From NCBI RefSeq assembly GCF_002895925.1, contig NZ_NWUO01000001.1, positions 1-64,000 of the forward strand: a stretch of 64,000 bases of DNA, read 5' to 3'. Each line of letters opens with the position of its first letter. Position 1 is the stretch's first letter. Of this stretch, positions 27,326 through 35,811 are shown piece by piece. The notes below the pieces were generated by a model, which worked only from the letters and a program-made list of their open reading frames with translations, did no database searches and had not been told where the DNA came from. Origin of the DNA: Mixta theicola. Its GTDB lineage: Bacteria; Pseudomonadota; Gammaproteobacteria; Enterobacterales; Enterobacteriaceae. Position numbers and translations under genes: made by a program.

Positions 27326-27889
27326 TTACGCCTCGTCGTCACCCTCTTCTTCCGCCAACTCTTCGCGCATCGCCTGCAGCGCTTCGCGGCTTAATGCCGC
27401 CAGCGTACGATAAAAGCCGCTGGTGGCGTGGGCTTCAACTTTGCCAAGAAACGCGCCGCACCACGGCAGCAGATATTCATCAAACAGGTCGATCTGCGCC
27501 TGAATTTCATCTTCCTGCGCCTGATCTTCCAGCCAGGAGGCCGCCAGCAGCAGCGCGCCGAAATGATCGGCAGGCGTATCGCTCAGCGGCATACCGCGCT
27601 GCTGGAGAAAACTGCGCACCTCGGCCTCGGCCGGGCCATCTTTCCACTGCGAGCCGTACGGCGGCACGCTGCAGTCGCTGCCGACAAACAGCGCATTGTA
27701 ATCGGCGGCCAGCGCCTGCGGATCGGCATGCTGCTGCAGACGCGTCAGCAGCTCATCCTGCTCCAGCGGCCAGTTCTGCTGCAGTTTGCCTGCGCGGATC
27801 AGCGTGAACAGCGGCACCAACAGCGGATCCTGCGGCTGGCGATTAAACAGCGAGCCGAGCACGCGGCAGATGATGGAAAATTCATTCAT
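27326..27889 (-). CDS. ycdY: TorD-family chaperone YcdY
   Basis: This 187-residue all-helical protein belongs to the TorD/DmsD chaperone superfamily. The diagnostic segment is DYNALFVGSDCSVPPYGSQW (about 63-82), followed by DHFGALLLAASWLED. Its size equals E. coli YcdY (184 aa), which assists the zinc phosphatase YcdX. In E. coli the order is ghrA-ycdX-ycdY. Here ycdX lies about 4 kb upstream, separated by the sulfatase insert, so ycdY has probably lost its operon promoter. Its first 20 or so codons belong to the duplicated segment. Confidence 0.9.
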   Translation of the reverse strand: MNEFSIICRVLGSLFNRQPQDPLLVPLFTLIRAGKLQQNWPLEQDELLTRLQQHADPQALAADYNALFVGSDCSVPPYGSQWKDGPAEAEVRSFLQQRGMPLSDTPADHFGALLLAASWLEDQAQEDEIQAQIDLFDEYLLPWCGAFLGKVEAHATSGFYRTLAALSREALQAMREELAEEEGDDEA

Positions 27890-28130
27890 TACTTTCAGTC
27901 CGTTCAGAGGTTAAGACGCCGCCGTTAAAAGTCAGCAAACGCGTCGACAGGCTTCCCGCCCCGCATTTCCAGAAAATCAAGCAGGCGGCGCGGCGTGACA
28001 TTTAACACGCGTTCCTCAGGAAAATCCACCTCGCGCCTAATATGCAGGCAATGCTTAAAATTTCCCGGCGTAAAGGCGGTATGGGAATCGGAACCAAACG
28101 CCAGCCATCCCCCCGCTTCTTTCACCGCAG
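27832..28130. repeat. Left copy of a ~300-bp host duplication bounding the sulfatase insert
   Basis: This segment covers the first codons of ycdY, the ycdX-ycdY junction and the last 68 or so codons of ycdX. It recurs in the same orientation at 31767-32103 with only scattered substitutions. Beyond 28130 the sequence is the unrelated insert. Confidence 0.92.
27925..28130 (-). pseudogene. ycdX: C-terminal fragment of ycdX left by the duplication
   Basis: The last 66 residues of YcdX ([20 protein letters not shown] and on to KPVDAFADF) are repeated here, directly upstream of ycdY. There is no start and none of the N-terminal metal ligands. It differs from the intact copy at a few residues ([16 protein letters not shown] against [16 protein letters not shown]), so the two copies have drifted since duplication. 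Confidence 0.9.
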
Positions 28131-28367
28131 CTTACAAACTTTCAGGTTGTGTTTTACAACCCACTATTTTTAAAGGCTTTTTACCTCACCTGCTTTTCCA
28201 CATCACAGAAATAAAATTTACTTAAGTCAAACTGGATGTATGTAAAGCAAACGTTATAGTTATATCTGAATATTGCGCAGGCAATATTTATGTTTAATTC
28301 CTTTACATAATCACTCCCATTTTTTACATGGATAAATAACTCGCTCCCTTCAAATCTGAGGTTGAAA
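28131..28367. other. AT-rich leader of the inserted sulfatase operon
   Basis: This is an AT-rich non-coding stretch from the left junction to the sulfatase start. It should hold the operon promoter, but I could not pick -10/-35 boxes with confidence. Confidence 0.45.
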
Positions 28368-30344
28368 ATGAGACTGAATCCGTTAGTTAAAAGTATGGCG
28401 TTGGCAGGGCTGGTTACAGCATTGGCTGGGCCCGTATATGCAGAAGATGGCCCCAGAGAGGCGACTGAAGCCACTAAACAGGCGAATGACGCACTCTACA
28501 ATCAACTCCCTTTCTCTGATAACACTGATTTTACCGACGCTCATAAAGGCTTTATTGCTCCACTCCCGCAGGAGGTTATCAAGGGTGAGAAAGGCAACGT
28601 AATCTGGAACCCTAAACAGTACGACTTCATTAAGGAAGGCGTTAAAGCGCCGGATACCGTTAATCCAAGCCTCTGGCGACAATCCCAGCTCATCAACATA
28701 AGCGGCCTTTTTGAGGTGACCGACGGGGTCTATCAGATCCGCAACCTCGACCTGTCTAACATGACCATCATTGAAGGCCAAAAAGGCATTACCGTGGTCG
28801 ATCCGCTGGTCTCCGCCGAAACGGCGAAAGTCGGTATGGATCTCTATTACAAGAACCGTGGTAAAAAACCTGTAGTTGCGGTGATTTACACCCATAGCCA
28901 CGTTGACCATTATGGCGGGGTGCGTGGCGTCGTTGAAGAAGCGGATGTGAAGTCAGGCAAGGTGAAAATTTATGCGCCTGCCGGATTTATGGATTCTGCG
29001 GTGGCGGAAAACATCATGGCGGGTAACGTGATGAGCCGCCGTGCAAGCTATATGTACGGCAACTTACTGAAAGGAGATGCCAAAGGCCAGGTAGGCGCAG
29101 GCCTGGGAACCACCACCTCAGCAGGGACAGTGACGCTGATTGCGCCAACCAACACGATTACCAGGACAGGTCAGAAAGAGGTTATTGACGGCCTGACTTA
29201 TGATTTCATGATGGCGCCAGGCTCCGAAGCGCCGGCAGAAATGCTCTGGTATATCGAAGAGAAAAAATTGATTGAGTCCGCAGAGGACGTGACACATACG
29301 CTGCACAACACCTATTCACTGCGTGGCGCGAAGATCCGTGAGCCGCTGCCCTGGTCAAAATATATCAATGATGCGATCAACCGTTGGGGTGGCAAGGCTG
29401 AAGTATTAATGGCCCAGCACCACTGGCCGACCTGGGGCAATGAGAACGTTAATAAATTGCTTAAAAGCCAGCGCGACCTTTATCGCTACATTAATGACCA
29501 GACTTTGCGTATGGCTAACGAAGGGTTAACCCGCGATGAAATTGCGGCTAACTTCAAACTGCCACCGAATCTGGCTAATACCTGGGCCAACCGGGGTTAC
29601 TACGGTTCCGTCAGTCATGATGTCAAAGCCACCTACGTGCTGTATCTCGGCTGGTTTGATGGCAACCCGGCAACGCTGGACGAGCTGCCGCCTGAAGAAG
29701 CGGCGAAGAAATTTGTCGATTACATGGGCGGTGCGGATAGCATCCTTAAAAAAGCCAAAGATGACTACGCTCAGGGGAATTACCGCTGGGTGGCTCAGGT
29801 TGTCAGCAAGGTAGTCTTTGCCGATCCGAACAACAAAGCGGCCAGGGATCTGGAGGCCGATGCGCTTGAGCAGTTGGGCTATCAGGCTGAATCTGGTCCG
29901 TGGCGTAACTTCTACCTGACAGGTGCTCAGGAGCTGCGTAACGGCGTGCAGAAATTGCCAACGCCAAATACTGCAAGCCCGGATACCGTCCGTGCTATGA
30001 CGCCTGAAATGTTCTTTGACTATCTGGCTGTGCATATCAATGGCGAAAAAGCGGCAAATGCCCATGCGCTGCTGAACTTCGACTTCGGTAAAGACGGTGG
30101 AAAATACACGGTCGAACTGGAGAACGGCGTACTGAACCATACGGCAAATTCCGCCGCTCAAAACCCTGATGCAACCATCACCCTGTCTCGCGACACACTG
30201 AATAAAATCATCCTGAAAGAAGAGTCGCTGGATGACGCGAAAAGCAAAGGTGACGTCAAAATTACGGGTAACGGCGACAAGCTGAATGAGCTGCTTGGTT
30301 ATATGGATAAATTTGAGTTCTGGTTCAATATGGTGACACCGTAA
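28368..30344 (+). CDS. Exported alkyl sulfatase (SdsA/YjcS-like metallo-beta-lactamase fold)
   Basis: The ATG at 28368 (TGAGG 6 bases upstream) gives 658 aa with a Sec signal peptide ending GPVYA. The zinc site is the metallo-beta-lactamase motif THSHVDHYGG (about 176-185). A dimerisation domain follows, and a C-terminal sterol-carrier-like domain (about 530-658, DATITLSRDTLNKII). Family members SdsA1 and YjcS hydrolyse primary alkyl sulfates such as SDS to the alcohol and sulfate in the periplasm. The gene is followed by a FadL-like porin and lies inside an insert between duplicated ycdX/ycdY sequences. Codon use and GC (about 52%) are lower than in the flanks. Confidence 0.92.
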   Translation: MRLNPLVKSMALAGLVTALAGPVYAEDGPREATEATKQANDALYNQLPFSDNTDFTDAHKGFIAPLPQEVIKGEKGNVIWNPKQYDFIKEGVKAPDTVNPSLWRQSQLINISGLFEVTDGVYQIRNLDLSNMTIIEGQKGITVVDPLVSAETAKVGMDLYYKNRGKKPVVAVIYTHSHVDHYGGVRGVVEEADVKSGKVKIYAPAGFMDSAVAENIMAGNVMSRRASYMYGNLLKGDAKGQVGAGLGTTTSAGTVTLIAPTNTITRTGQKEVIDGLTYDFMMAPGSEAPAEMLWYIEEKKLIESAEDVTHTLHNTYSLRGAKIREPLPWSKYINDAINRWGGKAEVLMAQHHWPTWGNENVNKLLKSQRDLYRYINDQTLRMANEGLTRDEIAANFKLPPNLANTWANRGYYGSVSHDVKATYVLYLGWFDGNPATLDELPPEEAAKKFVDYMGGADSILKKAKDDYAQGNYRWVAQVVSKVVFADPNNKAARDLEADALEQLGYQAESGPWRNFYLTGAQELRNGVQKLPTPNTASPDTVRAMTPEMFFDYLAVHINGEKAANAHALLNFDFGKDGGKYTVELENGVLNHTANSAAQNPDATITLSRDTLNKIILKEESLDDAKSKGDVKITGNGDKLNELLGYMDKFEFWFNMVTP

Positions 30345-30351
30345 GGTAACT

Positions 30352-30382
30352 GCCCTGTGACTTGTCTGTTACAGGGCTTTTT
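30352..30382 (+). terminator. Terminator after the alkyl sulfatase
   Basis: GCCCTGT and ACAGGGC pair across a 12-base loop and lead into TTTTTA, 8 bases after the sulfatase stop. It may partly uncouple the sulfatase from the porin gene. Confidence 0.65.
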
Positions 30383-30475
30383 ATTTATCCCTCAGGTCTT
30401 GCGTATTAATTCTTTCGAAAAGCATTCATTACAGGCAGCTAATTTTGCCAGCATTATTCTTGCTCTGGAGCGGTT

Positions 30476-31666
30476 ATGAAGCGACTGATTATCGGCATGA
30501 CAGGTATTTTCGTTTCTATGGCTAGTCAGGCCAGTGGCCTCTATCTTTATGAAATCGGTACTGAAGATACAGGATTAGCCGGAGCCGGTCAGGCGGCACG
30601 TGCTCAGGACGCTTCCACGCTGGTGACCAACCCCGCTGGAATGACCAGGCTACCGGATCGTATGCTGACGGGCGGATTGCAGGCTTTGTATGGTGATACT
30701 CCTTACACGCTGGATAATGAGGCTTCACTCCAGGGGAAAAGTCCTGGTAATACCATCGGCTGGTTTCCTGGCGGCAGCCTTTTTTACCATCAGCGTATCA
30801 ATGACGAGCTGTCTGCCGGTGTCGGGCTTTACGGTAATTACGGCTTAGGCCTGGATTTTGGCGATTGGGCGGGCGATCGTCTGATTAAAAAAAGCACGTT
30901 GTTGGCGTTAACGCTCAGCCCAGCCGTGGCCTGGCAAATAAACGATCGCCTCTCCTGGGGGGTTGGGCTGGGTATTAATTATGGCTTCCTTTCCCTCACG
31001 CGCAACGTAGGCGGACAGGATGAGAAGCAAAGCGACCATGACTGGGCGCTCAATTTTCGCACCGGCGTATTGTTCGACATCACCGGAGCAACCCGCGTGG
31101 GCCTGAATTACACCAGCAAAACGGACTACCACTTCAATATTAATGGTAAAGCCAGACTCCCTCAGTTGGGCAATGTGGAATATGATCTTCCCCTCTCTGC
31201 ACAGATCAACGCTCCGGCTCAGTTGATGCTAAGTATGGTTCATGATGTTAATCCGCGCTGGTCAGTGATGGGCGATCTGGGCTGGCAGGACTGGAGCGCA
31301 TATGGCAGCAATCAGGTTTACCTGTCCGGCAATCAGGTAGATCGGGAGAACCGCCTTAAGGATACCTGGCATGCAGCGCTCGGCGTTCAGTTCCGTCCGA
31401 ATGAATACTGGCGCTTCAATAGCGGCGTGGCGTATGACAGTAGTTTCTATCGTTCACCGGATGATACTTCAATGACCATGCCCTCAGGTGAGGCCTGGCG
31501 TTATGGTATTGGCGCGCAGTATCAGGTTACGCCTGCCAGCAATATAGGCGTGGCCTTTGAATACGTGAATCTTTCTTCCTCCTACGTATCATCACAGGGC
31601 GTGAAGGGAGAATATCAGGACCCCTCTCTCTATTTCTTCAGCATGAATTACAGCTACCAATTCTGA
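30476..31666 (+). CDS. FadL/OmpP1-family outer membrane transporter
   Basis: The 396-residue protein has a signal peptide (ending MASQASG) followed by LYLYEIGTEDTGLAGAGQAA and STLVTNPAGMTRL. The NPAGM segment is the hallmark of the FadL family plug. The rest alternates in beta-strand pattern and ends in the aromatic SMNYSYQF typical of outer-membrane barrels. FadL proteins take up long-chain hydrophobic molecules. Next to an alkyl sulfatase it would plausibly import the alkyl sulfate or the fatty alcohol product. Confidence 0.9.
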   Translation: MKRLIIGMTGIFVSMASQASGLYLYEIGTEDTGLAGAGQAARAQDASTLVTNPAGMTRLPDRMLTGGLQALYGDTPYTLDNEASLQGKSPGNTIGWFPGGSLFYHQRINDELSAGVGLYGNYGLGLDFGDWAGDRLIKKSTLLALTLSPAVAWQINDRLSWGVGLGINYGFLSLTRNVGGQDEKQSDHDWALNFRTGVLFDITGATRVGLNYTSKTDYHFNINGKARLPQLGNVEYDLPLSAQINAPAQLMLSMVHDVNPRWSVMGDLGWQDWSAYGSNQVYLSGNQVDRENRLKDTWHAALGVQFRPNEYWRFNSGVAYDSSFYRSPDDTSMTMPSGEAWRYGIGAQYQVTPASNIGVAFEYVNLSSSYVSSQGVKGEYQDPSLYFFSMNYSYQF

Positions 31667-31700
31667 CAGCGGCTGAAATTAATCAGCCTGAGGGAAAAAT

Positions 31701-31781
31701 ATGCAGCTCTCAAGAATATGGCTACCCGTCTGCCTGTTGGCGCTCATCAATACTGGCGCTGATACCGCGGCTGGCGATTAA
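31701..31781 (+). pseudogene. Start of a third insert gene, cut at the right junction
   Basis: GAGGG and an ATG at 31701 start a signal-peptide-like frame (MQLSRIWLPVCLLALINTGA). It runs into the duplicated ycdY sequence at about 31767 and stops at 31781 after 26 codons. It was probably an exported partner of the sulfatase in the source genome. Its truncation marks the exact right edge of the insert. Confidence 0.6.
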
Positions 31782-32103
31782 ACAGCGAGCCGAGCACGCG
31801 GCAGATGATGGAAAACTCATCCATTACTTTCAGTCCGTTCAGATGATGGAAAACTCATTCATTACTTTCAGTCCGTTCAGAGGTTAAGACGCCGCCGTTA
31901 AAAGTCAGCAAACGCGTCGAGAGGCTTCCCGCCCCGCATTTCCAGAAAATCAAGCAGGCGGCGCGGCGTGACATTTAACACGCGTTCCTCAGGAAAATCC
32001 ACCTCGCGCATAATACGCAGGCAATGCTCAAAATTTCCCAGCGTAAAGGCGGTATGGGAATCGGAACCAAACGCCAGCCATCCCCCCGCTTCTTTCACCG
32101 CAG
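31767..32103. repeat. Right copy of the host duplication, with an internal 38-bp tandem repeat
   Basis: This copy carries a truncated ycdY 5' end, the junction and the 3' third of the intact ycdX. It is 38 bp longer than the left copy because the segment starting CAGATGATGGAAAACTCATC and ending AGTCCGTT is present twice in tandem (about 31802-31877). Confidence 0.92.
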
Positions 32104-32635
32104 CGGCGATGGCGCGACAGTTCGGCTCGCTGCCGGGGCGTGAATGGGTAAAAGAAGAGTTATTGATTTCCAGCGCAACCTGATATTTTGCCGCCGCCCT
32201 GGCGATCGCCGGAATATCTACCTCAAATTTCGGGTTGCCGGGATGACTGATAATATGCACGTTGCCGCTGGCCATAGTGGCGATCATCGCTTCGGTATGC
32301 GCCGCTTTATCCTGGGGCGCATAGACCGGCTCATGAAAACCTGCAACCACTAAATCCATCGCATCCAGCATGCGTCCGGTGCAGTCGATCTCGCCGGCGC
32401 TGTTTTTAATATTCGCTTCAATACCGCGCAGGATACCCACGCCATCCACTACGCGCGGCCAGACATGCATATTGATAAAGTGCCAGTAATGAGGCGCATC
32501 GGCCATATCGGGGCCGTGATCGGTAATGGCGAACAATTTGATGCCGTTTAGCTTTGCGGCGGCGATATAGTCATGCAGCGTACTGTATGCGTGGGTGCTT
32601 GCCACAGTATGCATATGCAAATCAACAGGATACAT
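31898..32635 (-). CDS. ycdX: PHP-domain phosphatase YcdX
   Basis: The 245-residue PHP-fold enzyme opens with [17 protein letters not shown] (the first HxH metal motif). It continues with [43 protein letters not shown] and [11 protein letters not shown], the trinuclear zinc ligands in order. Length and sequence match E. coli YcdX, linked to swarming motility. It lies 53 bases downstream of ghrA in the same direction. Its usual partner ycdY is now displaced by the insert. Confidence 0.94.
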   Translation of the reverse strand: MYPVDLHMHTVASTHAYSTLHDYIAAAKLNGIKLFAITDHGPDMADAPHYWHFINMHVWPRVVDGVGILRGIEANIKNSAGEIDCTGRMLDAMDLVVAGFHEPVYAPQDKAAHTEAMIATMASGNVHIISHPGNPKFEVDIPAIARAAAKYQVALEINNSSFTHSRPGSEPNCRAIAAAVKEAGGWLAFGSDSHTAFTLGNFEHCLRIMREVDFPEERVLNVTPRRLLDFLEMRGGKPLDAFADF

Positions 32636-32688
32636 TTAACTTTCCCCTTCGGATTGGGCAGGGCTGGCGCACCCTGCCGTCGTTACGA

Positions 32689-33630
32689 TTAATAACCGCG
32701 CGTCAGATCAACGCGGCCTTCGGGTTGACGCCCCGCTTCCAGCTGCTCAATCGCGCTGGCGATATAGCGCATCGCCTCGTCCTGCAGGGTGACCGCGGCA
32801 TTATGCGGCGTCAGCGTGACGCGCGGATGAAGCCAGAACGGATGATCTGGCGACAGCGGCTCATTCACGAAGACGTCCAGCGCCGCGCCTTTAATTTTAT
32901 TATCATTTAGCGCCGCCAGCAGATCCTCTTCTACCACGTGCGCGCCGCGCGCCAGATTCATGACAAAGGCCCCGTCATTTAGCTGGTTAAGCAGCGCACG
33001 GTTGATGATCCCGACGGTTTGCGGCGTGTTGGGCAGCAAATTAATCAACACCTGGGTGCCGGAGAGAAAATCAGCCATCTGCTCATTGCCGTGAAAGCTT
33101 TCCATTCCCGCCAGCTGTTTGGGCGAACGGCTCCAGCAGCGCAGCGGAAAGCCCCAGGCCTTCAGGCTCTCTGCCACGCTCAGCCCAAGTATGCCCGCGC
33201 CCATAATGCCGACGGTAAATTCTTCGCGCTTATAGTTGCGCAGCGGCTGCCAGATAGCCTGCTGCTGCTGTAAACGGTAATCATCGAAGCGACGGAACCA
33301 GCCCAGCACGGTATGCACGGCATATTCCTGCATTTGCAGGCCCATACCGGTATCTTCCAGACGGAACAGCGGCACCGCCGGATCGATCATATCCGGATGC
33401 TGCTGTAGCTGACCAAGAATATCATCCACGCCAGCGCCGATGGCGAAAATAGCCTTTAATCCACGCCGCCCCTGCAGCATGTCAACCGGCGCAAAACGCA
33501 TCAGCGCATAATCGGCGTGACCGTTATCGCCCGGCTGCCAGAGCCGCAGCCGCGCCTGCGGCAGCCGCTGTTGCAGGCCCTGCTGCCATTTTTCCAGACT
33601 AAAGGTGGGATGGTAAAAAATGATCTCCAT
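32689..33630 (-). CDS. ghrA: Glyoxylate/hydroxypyruvate reductase A
   Basis: The 313-residue D-2-hydroxyacid dehydrogenase has the NAD(P) site [20 protein letters not shown] (about 139-158). WSRSPK after it is typical of NADPH preference. Catalytic elements are [13 protein letters not shown] (Arg), [15 protein letters not shown] (Glu) and TLTPHNAA (His). It reduces glyoxylate and hydroxypyruvate in the cytosol. Its size is the same as E. coli GhrA (312 aa), with ycdX immediately downstream as in E. coli. Confidence 0.94.
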   Translation of the reverse strand: MEIIFYHPTFSLEKWQQGLQQRLPQARLRLWQPGDNGHADYALMRFAPVDMLQGRRGLKAIFAIGAGVDDILGQLQQHPDMIDPAVPLFRLEDTGMGLQMQEYAVHTVLGWFRRFDDYRLQQQQAIWQPLRNYKREEFTVGIMGAGILGLSVAESLKAWGFPLRCWSRSPKQLAGMESFHGNEQMADFLSGTQVLINLLPNTPQTVGIINRALLNQLNDGAFVMNLARGAHVVEEDLLAALNDNKIKGAALDVFVNEPLSPDHPFWLHPRVTLTPHNAAVTLQDEAMRYIASAIEQLEAGRQPEGRVDLTRGY

Positions 33631-33736
33631 AGTGTCTCCTTTGTTTTTATTTCACCCAAGGCTCAGGGAAACCGGAGGCGCTGGCAAGAAAAAATTGCAG
33701 AATTCGGCCCGCCGCAGCGTGCGGGCCTGAGAATAA

Positions 33737-35206
33737 TTAAGCCTGCGGCGCCGTTGACTGAATCAATCTACGCAGCAACGGGATAAGGAACAGCATTACC
33801 AGACCGACCGCCGCCGCTCCCCAGCCCAGCAGGCTGAAAATATGGCTGTAGCCAGGATTGGTTAACAGCGCGTTACTGCCGCTGTTTTCCGGCATCAGCG
33901 CGGAAACGTAGCCCGCCAGTATCGATGCGACGCCGGTAACCATCATCCAGCAGCCCATCATAATCCCCTGATAGCGCGTCGGCGCCAGCTTGCCAATCAT
34001 CGCGTAACCGACCGGAGAAATCAGCAGCTCGCCGATGCTCTGCAGCAGATAGCTAAAGAAGATCCATTTGAAAGCCACCATCCCGTCGCCGCCCGCCAGC
34101 ATAATGCCCAGCGGCAACACCAGCATGCCCAGGCCAATGCAGAACAACGAGCAGGCAAACTGCAGCGGAATATCGATGCGCCAGCCGCGCTGACGCAGAC
34201 GCTTAAAGGCGACGGCCAGCAGCGGTCCACCGATCACAATGACCAGCGTGTTGATGTTTTGCACCCACTGCGGCGCAACAGGTATTCCCCAAACGTTGAG
34301 GTTGATATTATGTTCGACGAACAGCATCAGCCCCATCGGCGCCAGCTGGTAAAGCACCCAGAACACCAGCGAACCCAGCGCCAGCAGCAGGTAAGCCGTC
34401 ATGCGGCGCTGTTCGTGGCGCGGTCGATGGCGTAGCGTAGTCAGACACAGCAGTAAAAAGATCAGGCCGCCCAGCGCAATAACAAAAGAGCCGGTGAAAT
34501 CAGCATTCGTCAGCATTACGCGAATAATCGGCACCAGCACTGCCAGCACCATCAGACCGACCAACATCCGCAGCCAATACTGGCGCGGATTGACATGCAG
34601 CAGCGGCGTATCGATATCCGCCAGAATTTTCCAGCGCAGCAGGCTGATAATAATCGCCAGCGCGTTGCCGACGGTGGCGAACAGGAATAGCGCCTGATAA
34701 TGCTCGCCAAGCTGAAAATAACCGGCCCCGGTAAAGCCGATAAAGAACCCCAGGTTCATCCCGGCATAGTTCCATAAAAATGCGCTTTCGCGGCGCTGGT
34801 CGTCCGGGGCAAAGCGCTGGGTCAGCATCATGTTAATACAGGTGACGTTCAGGCCGCTGCCGGTAAGGAACATTGCCAGCCCCCAGTAAAGTCCCTGTGC
34901 GCTTTCGCCTGACAGCGTCCAACAGCCCACCACCTGCAATCCCATCCCCAATACGAAGAGATTGCGGTTGCTGAGAAAGCGTCCGCCCAGGTAGCCGCCG
35001 AACAGGTGCAGGCCGTAGTTAAACGCGCCGAAAACGCCCATAGTGGCGTTTGCCTGCGCCTCGCTGAAGCCGAGGCGTTTAGTGGCATACAGCACCAGCG
35101 TGGAGTAAAGCACGGCGAAACCGAGCGTCGCAAAAATCTGAATAAAGAACAGCGCCCCGGATCCCGCCGGGATCCCCTGCGGTTGCGCTTTGGTTGGGTT
35201 GTTCAA
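33737..35206 (-). CDS. POT-family MFS transporter (peptide permease-like)
   Basis: I prefer the TTG at 35206 (MNNPTKAQPQGIP, 489 aa) because GAGG lies 7-10 bases upstream. An in-frame ATG at 35242 adds 12 residues with no good ribosome site. The protein has about 12-14 membrane helices. RFAPDDQRRESAFLWNYAG and MNLGFFIG (about 130-155) correspond to the POT-family signature, but the usual ExxERFxYY motif of helix 1 is not visible (FFIQIFATLGFAVLY instead). That loss suggests a divergent POT member whose proton coupling or substrate differs from DtpA. It is convergent with nothing and ends 106 bases from ghrA. Confidence 0.82.
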   Translation of the reverse strand: MNNPTKAQPQGIPAGSGALFFIQIFATLGFAVLYSTLVLYATKRLGFSEAQANATMGVFGAFNYGLHLFGGYLGGRFLSNRNLFVLGMGLQVVGCWTLSGESAQGLYWGLAMFLTGSGLNVTCINMMLTQRFAPDDQRRESAFLWNYAGMNLGFFIGFTGAGYFQLGEHYQALFLFATVGNALAIIISLLRWKILADIDTPLLHVNPRQYWLRMLVGLMVLAVLVPIIRVMLTNADFTGSFVIALGGLIFLLLCLTTLRHRPRHEQRRMTAYLLLALGSLVFWVLYQLAPMGLMLFVEHNINLNVWGIPVAPQWVQNINTLVIVIGGPLLAVAFKRLRQRGWRIDIPLQFACSLFCIGLGMLVLPLGIMLAGGDGMVAFKWIFFSYLLQSIGELLISPVGYAMIGKLAPTRYQGIMMGCWMMVTGVASILAGYVSALMPENSGSNALLTNPGYSHIFSLLGWGAAAVGLVMLFLIPLLRRLIQSTAPQA

Positions 35207-35438
35207 GCTGACCTCAGTGATTTTTAAGCATTTAAAGCGCATTAGTATGCATCTTCTGCGGCGGCTATGCAGTCTGATTTATGTTAACCGCACGTTTTCA
35301 TTAGCTTTTCGCTTATTTTCGCGCCGAAGTGGTTTAAAACTGACTAAACGCATCATTAAGCGCAGAAAGTGGGTTGACGAGCTGCGGCAAAATCCCTACA
35401 TTAGCGCCGGTCAGCAGTGTGCCTGTTGACGACAATAT

Positions 35439-35526
35439 GGTGAGGTGTCCGAGTGGCTGAAGGAGCACGCCTGGAAAGTGTGTATACGGCAACGTATCGG
35501 GGGTTCGAATCCCCCTCTCACCGCCA
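35439..35526 (+). tRNA. serX: tRNA-Ser (anticodon GGA)
   Basis: This is an 88-nt class II tRNA with CCA encoded. The acceptor is GGTGAGG / TCTCACC (one G-U pair), and the anticodon loop CTGGAAA carries GGA. There is a long variable arm (TATACGGCAACGTATC), and the T-loop is TTCGAAT between GGGGG and CCCCC. It is nearly identical to E. coli tRNA-Ser(GGA). Its last 19 bases recur downstream. Confidence 0.97.
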
Positions 35527-35811
35527 TATTTCATGAGAAAGCCTGAGCGAAAGTTCAGGCTTTTTTATTAGCATAAAGCACTCTGAGAGGGGTGATGAGA
35601 AGCCCCGCCGGGTTCGACAACCGGCAGCGCCGGTTGGACAGCCGCAGGCTGCCCGCAGGGCGAGCGAAGCGAGTCAATCCCCCTCTCACCGCCATATTTC
35701 ATGAGAAAGCCTGAGCGAAAGTTCAGGCTTTTTTGTTGGCATATTTCATAAGAAAGCCTGAGTGAAAGTTCAGGCTTTTTTATTAGCATATTTCATGAGA
35801 AAGCCTGAGCG
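35508..35811 (+). repeat. tRNA-Ser tail repeats: duplicated 3' end and three to four copies of its terminator
   Basis: The last 19 bases of the tRNA plus its terminator (35508-35566) are repeated 168 bases on (35676-35734), almost base for base. The terminator half alone occurs again at about 35744-35781. A fourth copy is cut short at the stop codon of the flavohaemoprotein gene (35790-35812). The 110 bases between copies (35567-35675) are rich in inverted repeats such as CCGCCGGGTT…AACCGGC. The layout resembles the rtT repeats downstream of E. coli tyrT. Confidence 0.85.
35539..35566 (+). terminator. tRNA-Ser terminator, first copy
   Basis: AAGCCTGA and TCAGGCTT form the stem, followed by TTTT. 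Equivalent hairpins lie at 35706-35734 and 35754-35781. Confidence 0.85.

Noticed and set aside
27235..27807. 190-codon plus-strand frame
   Set aside because: Antisense to ycdY with Ala/Arg-rich composition typical of GC-rich shadow frames.
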